The notes beneath the pieces were generated by a model that did no database searches, had not been told where the DNA came from, and saw only the letters and a list, made by a program, of their open reading frames with translations. This document shows, in pieces, positions 1-4,737 of a DNA stretch of 5,864 nt; position 1 is the stretch's first letter, and the number at the start of each line of letters is the position of its first letter. The translations under genes were made by a program, and so were the position numbers. The stretch is from VGWB01 sp964480945 (lineage in GTDB: Bacteria > Bacteroidota > Ignavibacteria > UBA10030): positions 1-5,864 of the forward strand of contig CAYZRX010000124.1 of NCBI GenBank assembly GCA_964480945.1, given 5' to 3'.

Positions 1-53
1 AAGGAACATTCCTGTCTGCCCTGTTGTTTACTATCTATCGCAATATGAAGCAC

Positions 54-150
54 TTTTCACCATTCACGACTCACTGTTCACGATACACTGTTTACGGTTC
101 ACGCTTCACTTCTTACGTCTGACTATCCACTGTCAACCATTCACCCATCA
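54..150. repeat. Degenerate TTCAC-type intergenic repeat tract (left copy)
   Basis: The tract is built of imperfect short units around TTCAC/TTCACG/CACTG, for example CATTCACGACTCACTG and TTCACGATACACTG (77-90). The 14-mer at 77-90 matches the reverse complement of the right-hand tract at 4081-4094 with one mismatch, so the two tracts belong to one family in opposite orientation. The units are too irregular for a CRISPR array: there is no fixed repeat length and no unique spacers. The tract forms most of the leader of the gene at 178, so that gene's promoter lies inside or upstream of it. Function is unknown. Confidence 0.7.
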
Positions 151-177
151 CTCATTTCTTCATCTAAGGAGTACCAA

Positions 178-597
178 ATGATCAGACTCAACAAGATGGC
201 GATCTTCGCGTTGGCTTTCCTCTTCGCGAGCGTCTCCCTGATGGCTCAACAAGCGAAGAAGGAGACGAAGAGCATGTCCGACAAGGGCTTCACGGGGTAC
301 GTTGTCGACAAGATGTGCGCCGTGGGCATGGTGAAAAAGGGCCCCAAGATCGCTATGGAAAAAGCGATGAAGCATACCAAGGCATGCGCTCTCGAGGACG
401 ATTGCGCCGCCAGCGGCTACGGCCTGGTAATGGACGGGAAGTTCTTCAAGTTCGATGAGAGAGGAGACAAGCTGGCCGCCGAGTACCTCAACAAGACCAC
501 AAAGAAGAGAGACTTGCTCGTTGATGTGAAAGGCACGCTCAAAGGCGAAGTGATCGACGTCGCCTCCATCGTGGACGCGAAGCCGAAGAAAAAGTAG
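178..597 (+). CDS. Small secreted protein with three conserved-looking cysteines, function unknown
   Basis: This 139-residue protein starts at an ATG 6 nt after a good Shine-Dalgarno sequence (AAGGAG, 166-171). Residues 1-23 form a classical signal peptide: Arg/Lys at the N-terminus, a hydrophobic stretch from about 7 to 22, and probable cleavage after A23 (LMA|QQ). The mature part is lysine-rich. It has a core that begins G-Y-V-V-D-K-M-C47, then H66-T-K-A-C70 and C76-A-A-S-G-Y-G, then a stretch G-K-F-F-K-F-D-E (87-94), and ends in a KPKKK tail. I recall similar small exported proteins from environmental bacteria, with the pattern of a Cys after GYVVD and a later HTKxC, and they are uncharacterised. 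It faintly recalls DUF5818-type proteins, but I cannot confirm that. The Cys/His set could bind a metal or form disulfides, which is speculation. The gene is monocistronic, judging from the terminator right after it. Confidence 0.85.
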   Translation: MIRLNKMAIFALAFLFASVSLMAQQAKKETKSMSDKGFTGYVVDKMCAVGMVKKGPKIAMEKAMKHTKACALEDDCAASGYGLVMDGKFFKFDERGDKLAAEYLNKTTKKRDLLVDVKGTLKGEVIDVASIVDAKPKKK

Positions 598-605
598 TTT
601 ACGCG

Positions 606-648
606 GAGGGCAGGAGCGCACCGTGTGTGACCCTGCCCTCTCGTTTTT
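606..648 (+). terminator. Rho-independent terminator
   Basis: A perfect 9-bp stem (GAGGGCAGG at 606-614 with CCTGCCCTC at 632-640) encloses a 17-nt loop and is followed by TCG and a TTTTT run at 644-648. It sits 8 nt after the stop of the 178-597 gene and separates it from the serpin unit. Confidence 0.85.
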
Positions 649-732
649 CCCCATACACCCACCGCGTTTCCGATATTCGGAATTCCTTCACGGTCGATCC
701 ACCAGACCGCTTACACCATCCATCCCCTCTTG

Positions 733-763
733 CTTGATACCTCCGCTGCTATTTCGTAATTTG
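733..763 (+). promoter_or_regulatory. Candidate Bacteroidota-type promoter of the serpin gene
   Basis: CTTG (733-736), a 20-nt spacer and TAATTTG (757-763) resemble the Bacteroidota primary-sigma consensus TTTG-N19-21-TAnnTTTG, with one T missing from the -7 element. The -7 element lies 73 nt before the serpin ATG. Two other gene starts in the window have the same TTG-N20-TA layout (2592-2623 and 4650-4681). A small hairpin (GTCCC/GGGAC, 788-801) lies in the predicted leader. The match is partial, so this is a candidate only. Confidence 0.45.
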
Positions 764-829
764 TGATCGCGCTTCCTGACCCAGTCGGTCCCTGTCGGGA
801 CGGAAGGGCCAGTCGAAGGGAGGTGAACT

Positions 830-2071
830 ATGATGAGGAAGAGCACGGTTGTTCTTGGTTGGCTAGCCATTCTCGTCACGGTCGGCTGCAAGGATCTCGG
901 GACGTCCTCCGATCAGCAGCGCGTACCGCCGCGGCCGCTCACATCGCAAGAGCAGGCAATCGTCTCTGCGGACAATGCGTTCGGATTCAAGCTCCTGAAC
1001 ACCGTCAACCAGGGCGAAGCCGGCAAGAACGTCTTTATCTCTCCAGTGAGCGTATCGATGGCGCTCGGCATGACGCTCAACGGCGCGGTCGGAGCCACGC
1101 GAGACTCGATGGCTTGGACGCTCGAATGCGCCGGCTTGACGCAAACCGACATCAACACATCGTACAAAAGCCTGATAGCTCTCCTCACCGGCCTCGACCC
1201 AAAGGTCCAGTTCAAGATTGCGAACTCCATCTGGTATCGCCCTGATCTGGAAGTGGAGGAGGATTTCAAGAGCGTCAACAGAGAGTATTTCGACGCCGAG
1301 GTCAACCAGATCGATTTTGCCGACGCGGGTGCGGCCGGCACGATCAACTCGTGGGTAGATCGGAGCACAAACGGGAAGATAAAAAAGATTGTCCCCGACC
1401 CAATCCCTCGAGAGATCGTGATGTACTTGATCAACGCGATCTACTTCAAGGGGACGTGGACATACCGATTCGACGCAGGCCTGACGCGCGACGACACGTT
1501 CGAGCTTCCCGGAGGCTCCACGACGCCCTGCAGGATGATGTATCAGAAGGGGAAGTTTCGATACCTCGCAACCGACCAGCTCCAGGCGGTCGATTTGCCG
1601 TACGGGGACGCCGGCTTCAGCATGACCATCGTGCTGCCGAAAGCCGGCATCGATATCGAACAATTCTTGGCGGATGTGTCGGGGCAGCGCTGGTCTGAGT
1701 GGACGGGCGCGCTCACCGAAACCGAAGGGGAGATCTTTCTTCCGAAGTTCACGCTTGAGTACGAGAAGAATTTGAACGATGTTTTGAAATCGATGGGGAT
1801 GGCGATTGCCTTCGCCCCCGATATTGCAGACTTCACCCGGATCGACAAACGCGGCGGTCTGTTTATCAGCGAAGTGATGCACAAAACGTTCGTGCAAGTT
1901 GATGAAGAAGGTACGGAGGCCGCTGCCGCAACGTCCGTCGGCATCGGCCGGACGAGCATCGGCGACGAATTCGTGATGCGAGTCGACCGTCCGTTCGTCT
2001 TCGCGATTCGTGAAAATCATTCGGGCACAATTCTCTTCATCGGGAAGATCACCGATCCGGGCACCTCGTAG
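830..2071 (+). CDS. Serpin-family protease inhibitor, predicted lipoprotein
   Basis: This 413-residue protein covers the full serpin fold (usual core about 370-400 residues). Residues 1-20 look like a lipoprotein signal with Cys20 after T-V-G, so it is probably tethered outside the cytoplasm; T at -3 is acceptable but not the commonest lipobox residue. Serpin signatures in order are N67-V-F-I-S-P (strand/helix B region), L200-I-N-A-I-Y-F-K-G-T-W (shutter), F303-L-P-K-F and M322-G-M-A-I-A-F, then the reactive-centre loop hinge E359-E-G-T-E-A-A-A-A-T, and finally R387-P-F-V-F. The hinge with Gly at P15, Thr at P14 and Ala at P12-P9 is what inhibitory serpins have. Counting 17 residues from the hinge puts the scissile bond near T375-S376, with R374 next to it; an Arg P1 would favour trypsin-like targets. 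The loop is about two residues longer than in alpha-1-antitrypsin. GGGAGGTGA (818-826) precedes ATGATG, so either the first or second Met could initiate. The membrane-protein gene follows 35 nt downstream. Confidence 0.95.
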   Translation: MMRKSTVVLGWLAILVTVGCKDLGTSSDQQRVPPRPLTSQEQAIVSADNAFGFKLLNTVNQGEAGKNVFISPVSVSMALGMTLNGAVGATRDSMAWTLECAGLTQTDINTSYKSLIALLTGLDPKVQFKIANSIWYRPDLEVEEDFKSVNREYFDAEVNQIDFADAGAAGTINSWVDRSTNGKIKKIVPDPIPREIVMYLINAIYFKGTWTYRFDAGLTRDDTFELPGGSTTPCRMMYQKGKFRYLATDQLQAVDLPYGDAGFSMTIVLPKAGIDIEQFLADVSGQRWSEWTGALTETEGEIFLPKFTLEYEKNLNDVLKSMGMAIAFAPDIADFTRIDKRGGLFISEVMHKTFVQVDEEGTEAAAATSVGIGRTSIGDEFVMRVDRPFVFAIRENHSGTILFIGKITDPGTS

Positions 2072-2091
2072 CGGGCCACGGATCAGAACGA

Positions 2092-2099
2092 GGAAGGAG
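2092..2099 (+). promoter_or_regulatory. Ribosome binding site that fixes a CTG start
   Basis: GGAAGGAG lies 7 nt before CTG at 2107, which is optimal spacing. It serves no other visible start codon and lies in the 35-nt gap after the serpin stop. It is the main reason for choosing CTG as the start of the next gene. Confidence 0.65.
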
Positions 2100-2106
2100 C
2101 TCCCCT

Positions 2107-2331
2107 CTGCCTGACAAGATTCTCGTCGTTTTCTTCGGAACACTCTCCGCGATCGCGCTGATCGTGGCGGGCATCTGCCTGTACTTTGCGATCAAGAGCG
2201 CGAGGAAGCCGGAGGGGGAAGTCAAGATGGCGCTCTGGTCGTTCGGCGCGCTCGCGGGATTGGTGTTCGCGGGTATGTGCTTCGCATATTTCCTCATCCC
2301 CATTATCATCAACCATCTGTTCCCTAAGTGA
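2107..2331 (+). CDS. Small two-helix membrane protein with a CTG start
   Basis: This frame is open from a stop at 2011-2013 to TGA at 2329-2331. It has no ATG, GTG or TTG before codon 20, so default gene callers would miss it. Starting at CTG 2107 gives 74 residues: a hydrophobic helix (about 5-29, from K-I-L-V-V-F-F-G to L-Y-F-A-I), a charged loop (K30 to K40, with S-A-R-K-P-E-G-E-V-K) and a second helix (about 42-69), ending N-H-L-F-P-K. Third codon positions are G/C-rich, as in the neighbouring genes. The hydrophobic-charged-hydrophobic pattern is strong evidence of real coding. The later candidates, GTG at 2164 and ATG at 2227, would cut into or delete the first helix. The gene is probably cotranscribed with the serpin. 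I do not recognise the family; it could be a membrane partner of the lipoprotein or unrelated. Confidence 0.75.
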   Translation: MPDKILVVFFGTLSAIALIVAGICLYFAIKSARKPEGEVKMALWSFGALAGLVFAGMCFAYFLIPIIINHLFPK

Positions 2332-2468
2332 CTAGGTGCGGATTCCCACAATCTTCCTTGAGGATAACCTAGGAATTTTGAGAAACTCAAGTCCCCCTGC
2401 TTTTCTCCCATCGGTAGGATTCGCTACGACACTCTGCCCTACATGCTCGCCATCGCAGCTTAGAACGT

Positions 2469-2505
2469 CCCCTCTCGCGCGGTGGCAATTGCGCGGAGAG
2501 AGGGG
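2469..2505. other. Long GC-rich hairpin in the intergenic region
   Basis: CCCCTCTC (2469-2476) pairs perfectly with GAGAGGGG (2498-2505). Inside it, GCGC (2477-2480) pairs with GCGC (2491-2494), leaving a 3-nt bulge GGA and a 10-nt loop. That is 12 base pairs in all. No T-run follows on the + strand, and on the - strand the stem is followed by AC-rich sequence, so it is not a typical intrinsic terminator. It could be a transcription end by another route, an RNA processing site or a regulatory structure. Confidence 0.55.
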
Positions 2506-2591
2506 AGCAGAGGGGTGTGTCCATCAGCGCTATCACTTCGAGCTGCCCACTCATCGGGCTGCTTCATAGGCCGTCGACGCACGCAAGCTCC

Positions 2592-2623
2592 CTTGAACGA
2601 TCACCGACTGTTTCGTACCTTGA
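2592..2623 (+). promoter_or_regulatory. Candidate Bacteroidota-type promoter of the GH47 gene
   Basis: CTTG (2592-2595), a 20-nt spacer and TACCTTGA (2616-2623) share the spacing of the other two candidates. The -7 element matches TAnnTTTG at six of eight positions. The five bases before TA (TTTCG) are the same as before the serpin -7 element. The distance to the mannosidase ATG is 60 nt. Confidence 0.4.
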
Positions 2624-2662
2624 CACATGGTTGCACGAATCGTCCGCAGCGCGATTTCTCCT

Positions 2663-2667
2663 AAGGA
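2663..2667 (+). promoter_or_regulatory. Ribosome binding site that fixes the GH47 start
   Basis: AAGGA lies 8 nt before ATG 2676. It selects the start immediately in front of a signal peptide and argues against the longer reading that begins at 2517. Confidence 0.65.
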
Positions 2668-2675
2668 ATAGAACG

Positions 2676-4037
2676 ATGATGAAGACTGCTACTCTCCTTC
2701 TCGCTTTTCTTCTTTTCGTTGCTTGTGTAATCACCAGCGCACAACCGAAGGCCACGGCCATCGACAAGTCCGCACTCGCTCGGGAGGTGCGTGCAGAGTT
2801 CCTTCACTGCTGGAATGCATACAAGAAATACGCGTGGGGGCATGACGGGCTCAAGCCGTTGAGCAAAGCGCCGTACGATTGGTACAGCTCGACCCTCTAT
2901 ATGACGCCGGTCGACGCGCTCGATACGATGATCCTGATGGGATTGAAAGAGGAAGCGGACTCGACGCGGGAGTTCATCGCAACGCACCTCTCCTTCGATC
3001 ACGATATGTACGTGAAGAATTTTGAGATCACGATCCGGATGCTCGGCGGGCTCCTCTCCAGCTACCAGTTGTCGGGAGATGAGAGGTTATTGAAGCTCGC
3101 GGATGATCTCGGAACGCGGCTTCTGCCCGTGTTCAAGTCGCCGACGGGGATGCCGTATGTCGATGTGAACCTCAAGACCGGCGCAGTGCGGAATGCCCGG
3201 ACCAACCCGGCCGAAATCGGGACGCTGCTGGTGGAGTTCGGAACGCTGAGCAAGCTCACCGGCAAGAAGGAGTACTACGACGCTGCGAAGAGCGCGCTGG
3301 TGCAGCTCTATAATAGGCGCTCGCCGATCGGACTCGTCGGAACGTGGATCAACTCCGAGACGGGCCTCTGGCTGGATCCCGACAGTCACGTAAGCGCGTG
3401 CATCGACTCGTATCACGAGTACCTGTTGAAATGCTCGATCCTGTTCGATGATGAGGACTTGAAGGGGATGTGGGAGACGAGCATCGCGGCGGTCAAGAAA
3501 TATCTCGCCGACGATACGCCGACAGGGCTGTGGTTCGGTCACGCGAACATGGACACCGGCAAGCGGACCAAAACATGGTTCGGCGCATTAGATGCCTTTT
3601 TCCCTGCGGTGCTGGCGCTCTCGGGGGACGTCAAGTCCGCCGCACGTTTGGAAGAATCCTGCTTCAAGATGTGGAATAAGTACGGGATCGAGCCGGATGA
3701 ATTCGATTACGTCAAGATGGACGTCGTTTCACCGGCATATTATCAGAACCCCGAGATCATGGAATCAGCTTACTATCTCTACCAGTACACGAACGACCCC
3801 CGGTATCTCGAGATGGGCAAAACATTTTTTGAGGATCTCAAGCGATACTGCCGCGTCGATGCCGGTTACACGGAGCTCAAGAGCGTGGAGACGAAGGAGA
3901 AGTCGGACCGGATGGAGAGCTACTTCCTTGCCGAGACGTGGAAATATCTTTACCTTCTCTTCGCGCCGCCGGAGACGCTGGATTTCAAGCACACGATTTT
4001 CAATACCGAGGCGCATCCGATACGAAAAACGTGGTAG
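2676..4037 (+). CDS. Exported glycoside hydrolase family 47 (class I) alpha-1,2-mannosidase
   Basis: This 453-residue protein covers a complete GH47 (alpha/alpha)7-barrel. GH47 enzymes are inverting, Ca2+-dependent exo-alpha-1,2-mannosidases, best known from ER and Golgi N-glycan trimming. Residues 1-22 are a signal peptide (likely cut at S-A|Q23); L-F-V-A-C17 could instead be a lipobox, so secreted versus lipid-anchored is open. Family motifs in order are P78-V-D-A-L-D-T, V113-K-N-F-E117-I-T-I-R with L-G-G-L-L, and L164-to-T168 NLKTG. Next come I243-D244-S-Y-H-E-Y-L-L-K, N358-P-E360-I-M-E-S and M413-E-S-Y-F-L-A-E-T-W-K-Y-L-Y-L-L-F, and the C-terminal F442-N-T444-E-A-H-P. By alignment from memory, E117, D244 and E360 correspond to the three catalytic acids, and T444 to the Thr that binds calcium. 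All appear intact, so the enzyme should be active. ATGATG at 2676 follows an RBS, and either Met would do. The stop is followed within 17 nt by a repeat tract. Substrates may be eukaryotic or self mannosyl glycans; this is inferred. Confidence 0.95.
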   Translation: MMKTATLLLAFLLFVACVITSAQPKATAIDKSALAREVRAEFLHCWNAYKKYAWGHDGLKPLSKAPYDWYSSTLYMTPVDALDTMILMGLKEEADSTREFIATHLSFDHDMYVKNFEITIRMLGGLLSSYQLSGDERLLKLADDLGTRLLPVFKSPTGMPYVDVNLKTGAVRNARTNPAEIGTLLVEFGTLSKLTGKKEYYDAAKSALVQLYNRRSPIGLVGTWINSETGLWLDPDSHVSACIDSYHEYLLKCSILFDDEDLKGMWETSIAAVKKYLADDTPTGLWFGHANMDTGKRTKTWFGALDAFFPAVLALSGDVKSAARLEESCFKMWNKYGIEPDEFDYVKMDVVSPAYYQNPEIMESAYYLYQYTNDPRYLEMGKTFFEDLKRYCRVDAGYTELKSVETKEKSDRMESYFLAETWKYLYLLFAPPETLDFKHTIFNTEAHPIRKTW

Positions 4038-4053
4038 GTGGTGAAGAGGAAGA

Positions 4054-4105
4054 AGTGAATCGTGAAGAGTGATTAGTCAACAGTGAATCGTGAAGAGTGA
4101 ATCGT
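4054..4105. repeat. TTCAC-family repeat tract, right copy, inverted relative to the left tract
   Basis: A perfect 19-nt direct repeat, AGTGAATCGTGAAGAGTGA, occurs at 4054-4072 and 4082-4100 (28-nt period). A third partial copy of the first ten bases overlaps at 4096-4105, and a looser GTGAAGAG unit lies just upstream at 4041-4048. On the opposite strand this reads TTCACGATTCACTG-like, the same family as the 54-150 tract. It lies between the mannosidase stop and the next secreted-protein gene. Confidence 0.85.
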
Positions 4106-4153
4106 AAGCCTGGGAATTGCGCATTGGAAGACCTCGCCTTCCGACAACCTCGT

Positions 4154-4612
4154 ATGAATATTATGAACAAGTCCCTTTGTGGTCTCGCGCTCGTTGTTAT
4201 GCTGAGCGGTCCTGCATATGCGCAGATCTCGTCGGATGACGCGATCGATCTCCTGCAAGAATATCCTGCGGCCAAGCTCGATACGCTGTGTCCGAAGATC
4301 CCCTTCATGACCTGGTTCAAGAGCGTCGTCGGCGGATCCGCGAAGCTTCAGTGGGAGGTCAACGATTGCGGCGAACAGACCGGGGTGCCGGCGGTGGACC
4401 AGCAGCGAGACCTGCCGGTCTGCCTGGAGGTCTCCGCCGATCTGCCTGATAACCGGAAGGTCGGGGTTGCGGTCTGGGTAGGTACGGAGAAGAAAGGATT
4501 GACTGATACTCCTGCAGTGTACGACATTTACCTTCAGCTGGCCGGGCAATTCTACCACATCAGGCGCCTCAGCGATCTGCCGAAGACTCTCCAGCAGATT
4601 CAAAAGAAATAG
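4154..4612 (+). CDS. Orphan secreted protein, function unknown
   Basis: From ATG 4154 this is 152 residues; ATG 4163 (149 residues) is equally possible. Both give a clear signal peptide ending G-P-A-Y-A|Q, cleaved at about residue 23-24. A GTG at 4097 would add 19 residues but lies inside the repeat tract and spoils the signal peptide, so I reject it. No obvious Shine-Dalgarno sequence precedes 4154 or 4163, unlike every other gene here. The mature part starts I-S-S-D-D-A-I-D-L-L-Q-E-Y. It has three cysteines (in L-C-P-K, D-C-G-E and P-V-C-L-E-V) and ends with a probable helix, L-P-K-T-L-Q-Q-I-Q-K-K. I do not recognise a family. It follows the mannosidase by 116 nt, interrupted by the repeats, and I see no convincing promoter of its own, so it may be read through from upstream. 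Confidence 0.8.
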   Translation: MNIMNKSLCGLALVVMLSGPAYAQISSDDAIDLLQEYPAAKLDTLCPKIPFMTWFKSVVGGSAKLQWEVNDCGEQTGVPAVDQQRDLPVCLEVSADLPDNRKVGVAVWVGTEKKGLTDTPAVYDIYLQLAGQFYHIRRLSDLPKTLQQIQKK

Positions 4613-4621
4613 GAGTTACCA

Positions 4622-4648
4622 GCGGGCTTGTCGGCGCGACGCGCCCGC
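4622..4648 (+). terminator. GC-rich hairpin, possible terminator
   Basis: GCGGGC (4622-4627) pairs with GCCCGC (4643-4648). Inside, GTCG (4630-4633) pairs with CGAC (4637-4640) around a 3-nt loop, with a TT/GC internal mismatch. That gives ten GC-rich pairs, beginning 9 nt after the stop codon. Only short, interrupted T stretches follow, so termination here may be partial. The hairpin ends 1 nt before the next candidate promoter. Confidence 0.5.
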
Positions 4649-4649
4649 G

Positions 4650-4681
4650 CTTGCGTTTGTCCGCTGCTTTTGCTAGTTTTG
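4650..4681 (+). promoter_or_regulatory. Candidate Bacteroidota-type promoter of the recombinase gene
   Basis: CTTG (4650-4653), a 20-nt spacer and TAGTTTTG (4674-4681) give a full match to the -7 consensus TAnnTTTG, 64 nt before the ATG. It is the best of the three candidates. Its spacer shares the 9-mer TCCGCTGCT with the serpin promoter spacer, shifted by one position. Confidence 0.55.
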
Positions 4682-4737
4682 CTGCAGATTCTATCCCCGC
4701 TCGCACCGTCGTCCTTTCTTCTTGAAAAGGAGGTTGC

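Larger units (their letters stand above)
2332..2675. other. 344-nt gene-free region upstream of the mannosidase
   Basis: I see no convincing gene here on either strand. It starts with a CTAGGT/ACCTAG inverted pair (2332-2337 and 2367-2372) directly after the stop codon. A 5-bp TTGAG/CTCAA hairpin (2378-2390) and weak 4-5 bp pairings around 2414-2442 follow, then a long hairpin (2469-2505) and a candidate promoter (2592-2623). The mannosidase frame stays open back to 2517, but that extension reads as non-coding (Ser, Thr, His and Arg rich, no signal peptide). Confidence 0.6.

Noticed and set aside
91..121. Possible promoter for the first gene, TTTA-N19-TACGTCTG
   Set aside because: The position (64 nt before the ATG) is right, but both elements are imperfect and sit inside a repeat where chance matches are likely.
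54..150. CRISPR array reading of the TTCAC tract
   Set aside because: Units vary in length and sequence, there are no unique spacers of constant size, and there is no cas gene.
863..2143. Long open frame on the - strand opposite the serpin (426 codons)
   Set aside because: It is the shadow of a GC-rich gene: rich in Arg, Asp, His and Val, with no domain signature, while the + strand carries unmistakable serpin motifs.
2049..2411. - strand frame of 120 codons over the small membrane gene
   Set aside because: The + strand frame gives two clean helices and has a ribosome binding site; the - strand product has no signature and overlaps the serpin end.
2620..2625. Perfect TTGACA as a classical sigma-70 -35 box
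   Set aside because: No TATAAT-like box lies 16-18 nt downstream (that position reads TCCGCA); the same bases fit better as part of the -7 element.
2517..2675. 53-codon upstream extension of the mannosidase frame from ATG 2517
   Set aside because: It would bury the signal peptide, has low-complexity shadow-like composition, spans the candidate promoter, and a good ribosome binding site points to 2676.
4097..4153. GTG start for the orphan secreted protein
   Set aside because: The GTG lies inside the 19-nt repeat and would add a non-hydrophobic head to a clear signal peptide.
4613..4737. Integron attachment site (attI or attC) beside the recombinase
   Set aside because: I find no convincing paired R/L core sites, and no cassette-like series of short genes with shared ends.
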